Assembly (NCBI RefSeq): GCF_001522585.2 | Contig: NZ_CP013372.1 | Coordinates: 1,302,001 to 1,366,000 of the forward strand | DNA length: 64,000 bases | Direction of reading: 5' to 3' | From: Burkholderia sp. NRF60-BP8 | GTDB lineage: Bacteria > Pseudomonadota > Gammaproteobacteria > Burkholderiales > Burkholderiaceae | Part shown: piece after piece, positions 52,513-61,200 of the stretch | Layout: every line of letters starts with the position of its first letter | How positions within the stretch are numbered: the stretch's first letter is position 1 | Made by a program: the position numbers and the translations under genes | Notes under the pieces: generated by a model | What the model was told of the DNA's origin: nothing | What the model saw: only the letters and a program-made list of their open reading frames with translations | The model's database searches: none

Positions 52513-53250
52513 ATGATGTCCGCGCGTCCCGACTCACTCGAAGGCGGTTTCAGGCCGCTGCAGATCTACGAGCAGGTAGCCGAAAAGATCCGCGACGAGA
52601 TCCGCGCGGGACGCTACGCGGCGGAATCGCGGCTGCCGTCCGAGCGCGAGCTCGCGGCGCTGTTCCAGGTCGGCCGGCCGGCCGTGCGCGAAGCGCTCGG
52701 TGCGCTGCAGAACGAAGGGCTCGTATTCACGAAGCGCAATTCGGGCACCTACGTCGTCGCGGCGCCGCTCGACGTGCTCGCGCAGCGCGGCGACGCGCAC
52801 ACAACGTCCGAGGCCGACTTCAGCCCGACGTCGACGCTCGACGTGCGGCTGATCCTGGAGCCCGCGATCGCGCGCCTCGCCGCCGCCCATGGCCGCGCCG
52901 ACCCCGGCGCCGAGCGCTATCTCGCGCAGATGGAAACCATCACCGACGTCGACGATCCGCACCAGCGCGCGCTGTGGAACGAGAGCGACCGGCTGTTTCA
53001 TCGACAGCTCGCGCTGATGACCGGCGATGCGCTGATCGTGAAGATCGCGGACGAAGTCGCGAAGACGATGGACCAGCCGCTGTGGAAGCGGCTGAAGGAC
53101 GACGGCATCTACGACGCGGGCCGGATCCGGCTCTACGTGTCCGAACACCGGCTGATCTACGAGGCGATCGTGTCCGGCGACGCCGATGCGGCCGCATTCT
53201 ATGTCGAACAGCACATTCGCCGCGTGCGGCGCGATATCGCGCCGAAGTAG
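52513..53250 (+). CDS. GntR-family (FadR) regulator of the hydroxyproline genes
   Basis: 245 residues, ATG 52513 with AGGAG at 7 bases. Winged helix (LQIYEQVAEKIRDEIRAGRY, SERELAALFQVGRPAVREAL) and FCD domain with its metal-site pattern (DRLFHRQLAL, RLYVSEHRLIYEAI). Between the reductase and the binding protein/dehydratase genes, so probably their repressor. A TATAGT at about 52461 may be its -10 element. Confidence 0.87.
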   Translation: MMSARPDSLEGGFRPLQIYEQVAEKIRDEIRAGRYAAESRLPSERELAALFQVGRPAVREALGALQNEGLVFTKRNSGTYVVAAPLDVLAQRGDAHTTSEADFSPTSTLDVRLILEPAIARLAAAHGRADPGAERYLAQMETITDVDDPHQRALWNESDRLFHRQLALMTGDALIVKIADEVAKTMDQPLWKRLKDDGIYDAGRIRLYVSEHRLIYEAIVSGDADAAAFYVEQHIRRVRRDIAPK

Positions 53251-53270
53251 CACGTCCGCGCGGTTCAATC

Positions 53271-53288
53271 TGGTCTTCAATATGACCA
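53271..53288. promoter_or_regulatory. TGGTC-N8-GACCA inverted repeat, putative GntR operator
   Basis: Exact 5-bp arms in the space between the GntR gene and the binding-protein gene. FadR-subfamily operators typically have a TNGTNNNACNA-like symmetry; this one is of the same general type with a longer spacer. Candidate operator only. Confidence 0.5.
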
Positions 53289-53341
53289 AAACATCGGGAA
53301 TTATTTTGAAATTGCTTGCGGTGTGACCACGCATGTCCTAC

Positions 53342-53363
53342 ATTGGTTTCACACAAAACCAAT
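53342..53363 (+). promoter_or_regulatory. ATTGGTTT-N6-AAACCAAT inverted repeat at the ribosome-binding site
   Basis: Perfect 8-bp arms with a 6-base spacer, ending directly before CAGGAGA of the binding-protein gene. As DNA it may be a second GntR operator (shares TTGGT/ACCAA with the other repeat). As RNA it would form a hairpin touching the ribosome-binding site. Confidence 0.55.
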
Positions 53364-53374
53364 CAGGAGACATC

Positions 53375-54496
53375 ATGCGACACCTCACGACCGCGCTCTC
53401 GGTGGCTGCTGCCGTCGGCGCGCTGACTTCCGCGCACGCGCAGGAAGTCGTGACGATCGGCCATTCGGCGCCGCTGACGGGCCCGCAGGCCGCCAACGGC
53501 AAGGACAACGAAAACGGCGCGCGGCTTGCGGTGGACGAACTCAACAAGGCCGGCGTGAAGGTCGGCGGAAAGACCGTTACGTTCAAGCTGGTTTCGGACG
53601 ACGATCAGGCCGATCCCAAGGCCGGGGTTCAGGTCGCGCAGAACCTCGTCGACAAGGGCGTCGTCGCGGTGCTCGGGCCGTACAACTCGGGCGTCGCGAT
53701 TCCGGCCTCGCGCGTGTATGCGAACGCCGGCGTGCCGATCCTGCCGGTCGCGTCGAACCCGGCGCTCACGCGGCAGGGCTTCAAGAACATCTTCCGGATC
53801 GGCGCCAGCGACGAGCAGCTCGGCGGCACGATGGCCACGTTCGCCGCGAAGACGCTGAACGCGAAAACCGCCGCCGTGATCGACGATCGCACCGCGTACG
53901 GGCAGGGCGTCGCCGAGCAGTTCATGAACGTCGCGAAGGCGAACGGCATCAAGATCGTCGACCAGGAATACACGAATTCGTCGGCCACCGATTTCCTCGG
54001 CATTCTCACCAAGATCAAGGCCGCCAACCCCGACGTGATCTTCCTCGGCGGCTATGCGGCGCAGGGCGCGCCGATGGCCAAGCAGATGAAGCAGCGGGGC
54101 TTGCGCGCGAAGCTGCTCGGCGGCGACGGCATCTGCTCGGCCGACATGGGCAAGGTCGCGGGCGAGGCGGCATCGATCGTCTATTGCGCGCAGGGCGGTG
54201 TCGCGCTCGAGAAGACACCGGCCGGCCGCGAATTCCTGAAGAAGTACCACGACGCCTATCACACGGATACGCAGGTCTACGGCGTCAATTACTACGACGG
54301 CGTGAAGCTGCTCGCCGACGCGATGGTCAAGGCCGGCACGACCACCGACAAGGCGAAGCTGATCGCGCAGCTCGCGAAGTCGAACTACGCGGGTGTCGCG
54401 GGCACCTATTCGTTCGACGCGAACGGCGACCTGAAAGGCGCGCCGACCACCGTCTACGTGATCCGCAACGGGCTGCCCGCACCGTACGCGAAGTAA
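53375..54496 (+). CDS. Branched-chain-type ABC transporter substrate-binding protein (orphan)
   Basis: 373 residues. Signal peptide about 1-22 (ALTSAHA), then a periplasmic-binding fold type I (LivJ-like): EVVTIGHSAPLTGPQAANGK, VLGPYNSGVAIPAS and PVASNPALT. It captures an amino acid in the periplasm. No permease or ATPase genes adjoin it, so partners must be elsewhere. Its position suggests hydroxyproline or a related imino acid as ligand (inference). Confidence 0.9.
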   Translation: MRHLTTALSVAAAVGALTSAHAQEVVTIGHSAPLTGPQAANGKDNENGARLAVDELNKAGVKVGGKTVTFKLVSDDDQADPKAGVQVAQNLVDKGVVAVLGPYNSGVAIPASRVYANAGVPILPVASNPALTRQGFKNIFRIGASDEQLGGTMATFAAKTLNAKTAAVIDDRTAYGQGVAEQFMNVAKANGIKIVDQEYTNSSATDFLGILTKIKAANPDVIFLGGYAAQGAPMAKQMKQRGLRAKLLGGDGICSADMGKVAGEAASIVYCAQGGVALEKTPAGREFLKKYHDAYHTDTQVYGVNYYDGVKLLADAMVKAGTTTDKAKLIAQLAKSNYAGVAGTYSFDANGDLKGAPTTVYVIRNGLPAPYAK

Positions 54497-54565
54497 TCGC
54501 CGCACCGCCCGTCGCCGGACGGCGGCCCCGCCGCCGTCCTTCGTTTCAACGCACTCGATCCACCC

Positions 54566-55573
54566 ATGAAAATTTCCCGCTCCCTTTCCACCGTCGAAGT
54601 GCACACCGGCGGCGAGGCGTTCCGCATCGTCACGAGCGGGCTGCCGCGGCTGCCCGGCGACACGATCGTCCAGCGCCGCGCGTGGCTCAAGGAGAACGCC
54701 GACGAGATCCGCCGCGCGCTGATGTTCGAGCCGCGCGGCCATGCCGACATGTACGGCGGTTACCTGACCGAGCCCGTGTCGCCGAATGCGGATTTCGGCG
54801 TGATCTTCGTGCACAACGAAGGCTACAGCGACCATTGCGGCCACGGCGTGATCGCATTGTCGACGGCCGCGGTCGAACTCGGCTGGGTGCAGCGCACGGC
54901 GCCGGAGACGCGGGTCGGCATCGACGCGCCGTGCGGCTTCATCGAGGCTTTCGTCAAATGGGACGGCGAACATGCCGGGCCCGTGCGCTTCGTCAACGTG
55001 CCGTCGTTCATCTGGCGGCGCGACGTGTCGGTCGACACGCCGTCGTTCGGCACCGTGACCGGCGACATCGCGTATGGCGGCGCGTTTTATTTCTATGTCG
55101 ACGGCGCGCCGTTCGACCTGCCGGTGCGCGAATCGGCCGTCGAAAGACTGATCCGCTTCGGCGCGGAAGTGAAGGCGGCCGCGAACGTGAAGTATCCGGT
55201 CGTGCATCCGGAGATCCCGGAAATCAACCACATTTACGGCACGATCATCGCGAACGCGCCGCGCCATGCGGGTTCGACGCAGGCGAACTGCTGCGTGTTC
55301 GCGGATCGCGAGGTCGACCGCTCGCCGACCGGTTCCGGCACCGGCGGGCGCGTCGCGCAACTCTACCAGCGCGGGCTGCTCGCGGCGGGCGACACGCTCG
55401 TCAACGAATCGATCGTCGGAACGGTATTCAAGGGGCGCGTGCTGCGCGAAACGACGGTCGGCGACATCCCGGCCGTGATCCCGGAAGTGGAAGGCAGCGC
55501 GCATATCTGCGGGTTCGCGAACTGGATCGTCGACGAGCGCGATCCGCTCACGTACGGATTTCTCGTGCGCTGA
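54566..55573 (+). CDS. Trans-3-hydroxy-L-proline dehydratase (proline racemase superfamily)
   Basis: 335 residues. First catalytic Cys is present (Cys91, HCGHG). The second, Cys in SPCGTGT of proline racemase and hydroxyproline 2-epimerase, is Thr255 here (DRSPTGSGTGG). A Cys/Thr pair is the signature of trans-3-hydroxy-L-proline dehydratases such as human L3HYPDH. The product, delta1-pyrroline-2-carboxylate, fits the reductase at 51314, giving L-proline. Epimerase activity is unlikely without the second Cys. Confidence 0.88.
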   Translation: MKISRSLSTVEVHTGGEAFRIVTSGLPRLPGDTIVQRRAWLKENADEIRRALMFEPRGHADMYGGYLTEPVSPNADFGVIFVHNEGYSDHCGHGVIALSTAAVELGWVQRTAPETRVGIDAPCGFIEAFVKWDGEHAGPVRFVNVPSFIWRRDVSVDTPSFGTVTGDIAYGGAFYFYVDGAPFDLPVRESAVERLIRFGAEVKAAANVKYPVVHPEIPEINHIYGTIIANAPRHAGSTQANCCVFADREVDRSPTGSGTGGRVAQLYQRGLLAAGDTLVNESIVGTVFKGRVLRETTVGDIPAVIPEVEGSAHICGFANWIVDERDPLTYGFLVR

Positions 55574-55769
55574 GCCGCAGCGCCGGTCGCGCCGCCGTCG
55601 CGTCCTCATCGCGACCTCGTTGCGCGGCGTTCAGGTTGTCGTACCAGGTTTGGCGCGTCGTTCCGGTCGCGGAGCGCGCGCCTTTTTTGCGTCGGCGCCG
55701 TCGCGAAGCGGCACCATGTGCGCCGGCCCGATGCCGCCGCAGGTCGGGCGGCCGCGCGAGTTTGGTACG

Positions 55770-58349
55770 ATGCAGCCTTTTCAGCCGAGCTCCACCCGCG
55801 TGAATCGCCGAAACGTGTCGTCAGTGCGTGCCTTGTGTGCCAGATGGGTCGCGCGCGCCCAACCTGTCGCGGCCGCCGCCGTCGCGCGGGTCAAGCCCCT
55901 CGCCGCCACCGCGTGGCACCATGTCCGCCACCCGACGCGCCGCGGCGTGCTGCTCGCGGCCGCCGCCGTGCCGGCGCTGTTCGCGGCGTACGTGATCGTG
56001 CTCGTTCCGTTTACGCCGGGCATCGGCGACATCCGCAAGGCGCGCGTCGACCAGCCGGCGCAGGTGCTGTCGGCCGACGGCAAGCTGCTGGCCGAATTCA
56101 AGCCGTCGAACCGGGAATGGGTGCCGCTCAAGCAGATCTCGCCGCACATGGTCGACGCGCTGATCGCGACCGAGGATCACCGCTTCTATGAGCACCACGG
56201 CCTCGACTGGAAGCGCACGGCGTCGGCCGCGCTCCATACGTTCTCGGGCAACCGCCAGGGCGGCTCGACGATCACGCAGCAGCTCGCGCGCAACCTGTAT
56301 CCGGACGAGATCGGCCGCGCGCCGACGCTCAGGCGCAAGGTGAAGGAGGCGATCACCGCGCTGAAGATCGAGGCCGTCTACAGCAAGGACCAGATCCTCG
56401 AGACCTACCTGAACACGGTGCCGTTCCTGTACAACGCGTATGGCGTCGAGATGGCCGCGCGCACCTATTTCGACAAGTCGGCCGACGAACTCGACGTGCT
56501 CGACAGCGCGACACTCGTCGGGATGCTGAAGGGCAACAGCTACTACAACCCGGTGCTGAACCCCGAGCGTGCGCTGCAGCGGCGCAACACCGTGCTCGGC
56601 CAGATGGTGAAGTACGGCAAGCTGTCGCCGGCGCAGTTCGCGCAGTTGCAGCGCCGGCCGCTGCGCATCGACTTCGAACGCCAGAAGGAGCCGCCCGGGC
56701 CGGCGCCGCATTTCGCGCAGCAGTTGCGCAAATGGCTGATCGCGTGGGCCGACCGCAACGACTACAACATCTACTCGGACGGCCTGATCGTGCGCACGAC
56801 GATCGACGCGCGCCTCCAGCAGATGGCGACGCAGGCGCTCACGCTGCAGGGCAATCAGCTGCAGGGCATCGCGAACAATGCATGGAGCGGCCGCGACGGC
56901 TGCGGCACCGACAACGAGGTGTTCCGCACCTTCATGCGCGAATCGCCCGAGTACAAGGCCGCGCAGGACGCCGGCAAGGACGACGCGGCGGCGATGAAGC
57001 TGCTCGCGGCCGACCGCGGCTTCCTGCGTGCGCTGTGCAAGTCGAAGACCGACGTGCAGGCCGGCTTCCTCGCGATCGATCCGCGCGACGGGCAGATCCG
57101 CGCGTGGGTCGGCAGCCGCGACTTCACCCGCGAGCCGTTCGACCACGTCGCGCAGGCGCGGCGCCAGCCGGGCTCGACGTTCAAGCCGTTCGTCTATGGC
57201 GCCGCGTTTGCGAGCGGGATGAAGCCGGACGACACGTTCATCGACCAGCCGGTCGAGATCCCGTTGAAAGGCGGCGAGATCTGGCGGCCGAACGACGACG
57301 TGCCGCCGTCTGGCAAGCCGATGACCTTGCGCGACGCGGTCGCGCTGTCGCGCAACCGGATCACCGCGCAGGTGATGGAGAAGGTCGGCCCGGCCGCCGT
57401 CGCGCGGCTGGCGCGCGACATGGGCGTGCGCGAAAGCCCGCTCGAACGCGTGCCGTCGCTCGCGCTCGGCACGAGCCCGGTCACGCTGAAGGAAATGGTC
57501 GCGTCGTACGCGACGATCGCGAACGGCGGGCTGTACGTCGAGCCGCAGATGGTCACGCGCATCGAGAATCGCCAGGGCGACGTGCTCGCCGAATACGCAC
57601 CGGCGCCGCCCGAGCGCGCGCTCGATGCCGAAACCGACAAGACGCTGCTCGACGTGATGCGCGACGTCGTGACGCGCGGCACGGGCGGCAGCATCCGCAC
57701 GCGCTTCGGCATCCGCGGCGACGTGGCTGGCAAGACCGGCACGACGCAGGACAACGCGGACGGCTGGTTCATCCTGATGCAGCCGGGCCTCGTCGCCGGC
57801 GCGTGGGTCGGATTCGACGACGGCCGCGTGACGCTGCGCAGCGACTACTGGGGGCAGGGCGCGCACAGCGCGCTGCCGATCGTCGGCGATTTCTTCCAGC
57901 GCGCGCAGCGCGCCCGGATCGTCGATACGAAGGCGAAATTCGATACCGAGCCGTCGCCGGGCTGGTTCGCGTCGCTGCGCGAGCGCGCGACCGACCTGTT
58001 CGACACGTGGTTCCCGCCCGAGCCGAAGAAGGCGCCCGCGCCGGTCAGGACGCAGCGTATCGAGCGCCCGGCCGACGCCGACGAGGGGGCGGCGTCGGCG
58101 GCATCCGCCGCATCGGCGCCGGATGCCGCATCCGGCGGTATCGTCGAGGAATGGGTGCCGGCGTCCGAAGTGGCCGCGTCGGCCGCCGCGCTGTCGGCGG
58201 GCGCCTCGCAACTGCAGCCGCAGCTTGCGCCGCCGCCGGCAGGCACCAGTGCGACGAGTGGAGGCAGCGCCGGTATCGGCGTCGCCCCTTCGGGCGTGCC
58301 GGCTCCGTCGGCGCCGGCCGCGCCCGATGCGACCGACGCTTCGCAGTAG
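55770..58349 (+). CDS. Class A penicillin-binding protein (PBP1A-type transglycosylase/transpeptidase)
   Basis: 859 residues from ATG 55770. One membrane anchor (about 58-80), glycosyltransferase GT51 (TEDHRFYEHHGLD, QGGSTITQQLARN, KEAITALKIEAVYSKDQILE), then transpeptidase with Ser469 (GSTFKP), SRN and KTGTT (Lys655). The C-terminal tail of about 130 residues is Ala/Pro/Ser-rich and disordered. It polymerises and cross-links peptidoglycan. Likely an additional PBP1A besides the housekeeping one; unrelated to its neighbours. Confidence 0.9.
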   Translation: MQPFQPSSTRVNRRNVSSVRALCARWVARAQPVAAAAVARVKPLAATAWHHVRHPTRRGVLLAAAAVPALFAAYVIVLVPFTPGIGDIRKARVDQPAQVLSADGKLLAEFKPSNREWVPLKQISPHMVDALIATEDHRFYEHHGLDWKRTASAALHTFSGNRQGGSTITQQLARNLYPDEIGRAPTLRRKVKEAITALKIEAVYSKDQILETYLNTVPFLYNAYGVEMAARTYFDKSADELDVLDSATLVGMLKGNSYYNPVLNPERALQRRNTVLGQMVKYGKLSPAQFAQLQRRPLRIDFERQKEPPGPAPHFAQQLRKWLIAWADRNDYNIYSDGLIVRTTIDARLQQMATQALTLQGNQLQGIANNAWSGRDGCGTDNEVFRTFMRESPEYKAAQDAGKDDAAAMKLLAADRGFLRALCKSKTDVQAGFLAIDPRDGQIRAWVGSRDFTREPFDHVAQARRQPGSTFKPFVYGAAFASGMKPDDTFIDQPVEIPLKGGEIWRPNDDVPPSGKPMTLRDAVALSRNRITAQVMEKVGPAAVARLARDMGVRESPLERVPSLALGTSPVTLKEMVASYATIANGGLYVEPQMVTRIENRQGDVLAEYAPAPPERALDAETDKTLLDVMRDVVTRGTGGSIRTRFGIRGDVAGKTGTTQDNADGWFILMQPGLVAGAWVGFDDGRVTLRSDYWGQGAHSALPIVGDFFQRAQRARIVDTKAKFDTEPSPGWFASLRERATDLFDTWFPPEPKKAPAPVRTQRIERPADADEGAASAASAASAPDAASGGIVEEWVPASEVAASAAALSAGASQLQPQLAPPPAGTSATSGGSAGIGVAPSGVPAPSAPAAPDATDASQ

Positions 58350-58554
58350 TGAAGCCGTGTCGCGGCATTCGGTGTGCAGGCGGCGATAATCGTCTGACGA
58401 AACGACTTATTCCCGCTCGATTGTACGGTTTCGGTCAACAGTGAATTTGCGATTTAAGTATTTACCCTGATAGTCGAGCCTCCTAGACTTCTACTCATGC
58501 GCAACGACATCGAGTCGGAAGCGCCTGACAAAACAATCCCGGAGGTAACGCATC

Positions 58555-58884
58555 ATGAAATCGCTGATCAAGGCAGTTGCACTGGCCGCCCTGGTGGCCG
58601 CACCGGTCGTCTCGTTTGCCCAATCGAACCAGCAGCCGCTGACCCGCGCGCAAGTGCGCGCCGAGCTGGTCCAGCTCGAAAAGGCCGGCTACAACCCGAA
58701 CGACTGGATGAACTATCCGGAAAACATCCAGGCCGCCCAGGCCAAGATCGCCGCCGCGCAGAACGCCGGCGCGCAAGCCGACGCAACCGGCTACGGTTCG
58801 AACCCGGTCGCGACGTCGCAGTCGGGCCAGCGCGCGGTCGTGCCGGCCGTGAGCGACCGCTCGTCGGTGTACTTCGGCCACTAA
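58555..58884 (+). CDS. DUF4148 small secreted protein
   Basis: 109 residues. Signal peptide MKSLIKAVALAALVAAPVVS, core PLTRAQVRAELVQLEKAGYN, WMNYPENIQAAQAK, and the end SSVYFGH. Same family as the gene at 23826. Good ribosome-binding site (GGAGG) before ATG 58555. Family function unknown; expected in the periplasm. A strong terminator follows. Confidence 0.88.
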   Translation: MKSLIKAVALAALVAAPVVSFAQSNQQPLTRAQVRAELVQLEKAGYNPNDWMNYPENIQAAQAKIAAAQNAGAQADATGYGSNPVATSQSGQRAVVPAVSDRSSVYFGH

Positions 58885-58934
58885 GCCAGCCGTCGTTTCG
58901 CGGCCCCGAAGGCCGCGGCTGACGTCGTATCGAG

Positions 58935-58973
58935 AAAGCCCGCACTCGGTTCGGTTCCGAGTGCGGGCTTTTT
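58935..58973 (+). terminator. Rho-independent terminator after the DUF4148 gene
   Basis: AAAGCCCGCACTCGG pairs with CCGAGTGCGGGCTTT (15-bp perfect stem, 7-base loop) and runs into TTTTT. Very strong and single-gene, suggesting high expression of the upstream small protein. Confidence 0.93.
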
Positions 58974-59129
58974 CATGATGCGAAGCTCAGCGATCCGGCA
59001 CAGACGACGGGCGAAATCGTCGGCGGGGCAATCCGGTATCCGCCGACACAGGGAGGTCTCTCTTCCCAAGGGTTCGTTAGAGTAAGATTCGCGTGCAATC
59101 GATGAGACGGCTTAATCAATGGAGAGGCG

Positions 59130-59807
59130 ATGCGCTTGTATTCGGCGAGCGGAACGGTATCAAACATGCGCTGCTCGATAGAGCCGTGTTCGCCTTCGAA
59201 ATTTCGCAAATTCGAGAAAACCGCAACGGATCTCGCGCCATTGTTACTCGCGTCCATCGGCGAAGACGGGATGGCGGTAAGCAGTGCAACGCTGCACGAT
59301 TCGGACAGAAGTCGGCCTGATCCAGCAAAAGGCTATTGGGTCGAGATAGAGATCAGCGGGCGCGCGCTCAAAGGCTGGTTTGACTGTATCCCGTTCGAGA
59401 ATGGCGGACATGTCGAGGCGGTTTTCGACAAAAACGGATTGTTGGTGGCCGTTAATAATCCGAAGGCGCGACTAATCGTATTCAGGCCACCTTGCCCCGA
59501 TGGCCTCAAACCCATTTTCACTAAATCCATGCTCTACGGTTGCCTCGGGGTGACGTTGTTCTTGTTTTTTTGCCAGACGGTACTTTATGCATTCGTGATG
59601 CCCGGTTGGGGCGAGTTTTTCGGGTTGATGCCGATCCTGCTAGTTGCAACCGTGCTGCTGGTGGCTCTCCTGGTACTGCTGGCCTACCGGGATGAATTGA
59701 TCAACGGGTCGCGAACCAGAAAAATCCTCAAACTGCTCGGTCTGTCGGATCGCGCGCGGGCGTTGAAGGCCGAACCCGTCGGCACCGATTACGCTTACCG
59801 CTACTGA
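59130..59807 (+). CDS. Hypothetical membrane protein; possible T6SS effector-like family
   Basis: 225 residues; GGAGAGG precedes ATG 59130. A soluble N-terminal half (GYWVEIEISGRALKGWFDCI, HVEAVFDKNGLLVAV) is followed by two hydrophobic helices (about 133-156 and 163-187) and a charged tail. The G-x-V/L-x-GW...VE-V pattern loosely recalls Burkholderia proteins labelled putative type VI effectors; I give this weak weight. AT content is well above its neighbours, suggesting acquisition. Stand-alone. Confidence 0.6.
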   Translation: MRLYSASGTVSNMRCSIEPCSPSKFRKFEKTATDLAPLLLASIGEDGMAVSSATLHDSDRSRPDPAKGYWVEIEISGRALKGWFDCIPFENGGHVEAVFDKNGLLVAVNNPKARLIVFRPPCPDGLKPIFTKSMLYGCLGVTLFLFFCQTVLYAFVMPGWGEFFGLMPILLVATVLLVALLVLLAYRDELINGSRTRKILKLLGLSDRARALKAEPVGTDYAYRY

Positions 59808-60026
59808 CGCCTTTTGCCCCGACCACCCGTAGCACCCGAGTCCGTGATCGCGATGCATGCGCAATCGTTCCCGAGCGAGTCTCCGGCTGCAGCCCGGCAC
59901 CCCGCTGACAATCCGCCGCGCGTGCGCTAGCATCGCGGTCGACGTCGCCGCGCGTAGCGCGGCCCATCCACACGGGGCGCTGCACGGCACCGGGTTCCCG
60001 ACTTCAACGAACAACAAGGAGCATCC

Positions 60027-60431
60027 ATGCGTGTCTTGACCGGTCTGCTGGGCTCGCTGGCGCTGGTGACGAGCGTCGCCCATGCGCAGGCGAATTGTGC
60101 GGACGCGACGGATCAGGCGGTGATGACGGCGTGTGCCGATCGCGCGTACAAGCAATCCGACGGGGAACTGAACCGGACTTACCAGGCCGTCACCGCGCGC
60201 CTGCGCGATGCGCGGCCGCTTGCCGACAAGCTCGTGAATGCACAGCGCGCGTGGATCGCGTACCGCGATGCCGAATGCCATTTCTCGAGCGCGAATGCCG
60301 AGGGCGGCAGTGCGTATCCGATGGTCGTATCGACCTGTCTCGACGATTTGACGAAAGCGCGCACCGAAACGCTGAAGGGCTATCTGTCCTGCGAGGAGGG
60401 CGACCTCGCGTGCCCGGTGCCCGCGAAGTAA
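60027..60431 (+). CDS. LprI-type (DUF1311) lysozyme inhibitor-like secreted protein
   Basis: 134 residues. Signal peptide about 1-20 (MRVLTGLLGSLALVTSVAHA) then the LprI domain with NCADATDQAVMTACADRAYK, QRAWIAYRDAECHF and paired cysteines. LprI in Mycobacterium inhibits lysozyme; in proteobacteria the role is less clear. AAGGAG precedes ATG 60027. Confidence 0.87.
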   Translation: MRVLTGLLGSLALVTSVAHAQANCADATDQAVMTACADRAYKQSDGELNRTYQAVTARLRDARPLADKLVNAQRAWIAYRDAECHFSSANAEGGSAYPMVVSTCLDDLTKARTETLKGYLSCEEGDLACPVPAK

Positions 60432-60474
60432 CGATCACGCGCGGGCCCGAGCGGGCCCGCACGACGCCGGCTGG

Positions 60475-60568
60475 ACGTCGTCCGTTACACGTCGTCCGTT
60501 ACACGTCGCCGTTACACGTCGTCCGTTACACGTCGCCGTTACACGTCGTCCGTTACACGTCGTCCGTT
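60475..60568. repeat. 13/14-bp tandem repeat built from the 3' end of the FixJ-like gene
   Basis: Seven units: ACACGTCGTCCGTT (14 bp) or ACACGTCGCCGTT (13 bp, one T lost), the first truncated. The last unit (60555-60568) is the coding end of the regulator gene: read on the minus strand it encodes Thr-Asp-Asp-Val, and the TAA stop lies at its junction with the next unit. Every further unit repeats this tail with its stop. Likely slippage-prone. Confidence 0.9.
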
Positions 60569-61200
60569 TCGTCGAGCAGCTTGTGCCGCATCGCGTAACG
60601 CACGAGCGCCGCTTCGTGCGGCATCTGCATCTTTTCGAGAATCCGGGTCTTGTAAGTGCTGACCGTCTTCGCGCTCACACACAGCGCATTCGCGATCTCG
60701 GTCAGCGTCTGGCCGGCGGCGATCCGCCGGAACACGTCGAATTCGCGGTCGGACAGCCGCTGGTGCGGCAGCGTTTCGGCCGGCTCGTTCAGGCTCTGCG
60801 CGAACTGCTCGGCCATCGCGAGACTCACGTAGACGCCGCCCGACGCCACTTTCGCGACCGCGCCGACCAGCTCCGCGCTCGCGCTTTCCTTCGTCAGATA
60901 GCCGGACGCGCCCGCGCGGAACGCGCGCACCGCGTATTGCTGCTCCGCGTGCATCGTCAGCACCAGCACGCGCAGCGCGGGCTTCTCGTCCTTGATCTGC
61001 TTGATCAGCTCGACGCCGTTGCGGCCCGGCATCGACAGGTCGAGCACGAGCACCTGCGCGGGCGTCGCGCGCACCAGCGCGATCGTCGACGGGCCGTCGC
61101 AGGCTTCGCCGGCCACCTCGAAACCGGTGGCGTTCTGGAGGATGTGCCGCAGACCGTCGCGTACGAGCGTATGGTCGTCGGCGATGAGCACCTTGATCAT
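60553..61200 (-). CDS. FixJ/NarL-type response regulator
   Basis: 215 residues. Receiver with Asp8/Asp9, phospho-acceptor Asp54 (VLDLSMPG) and Lys104, then a LuxR/GerE helix-turn-helix at about 148-205 (LSDREFDVFRRIAAGQ, SAKTVSTYKTRILEKM). Its start overlaps the kinase stop (61197-61200, ATGA), so it is the cognate partner. Likely activates low-oxygen genes. Its 3' end is embedded in a tandem repeat. Confidence 0.93.
   Translation of the reverse strand: MIKVLIADDHTLVRDGLRHILQNATGFEVAGEACDGPSTIALVRATPAQVLVLDLSMPGRNGVELIKQIKDEKPALRVLVLTMHAEQQYAVRAFRAGASGYLTKESASAELVGAVAKVASGGVYVSLAMAEQFAQSLNEPAETLPHQRLSDREFDVFRRIAAGQTLTEIANALCVSAKTVSTYKTRILEKMQMPHEAALVRYAMRHKLLDETDDV

Noticed and set aside
54566..55573. 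Call as 4-hydroxyproline 2-epimerase or proline racemase
   Set aside because: The second catalytic Cys is Thr255, which fits dehydratases rather than epimerases.
60475..60568. Short repeats considered as a CRISPR array
   Set aside because: Units are 13-14 bp and contiguous with no spacers, and derive from a gene end. The array at 24311 was rejected on the same grounds.
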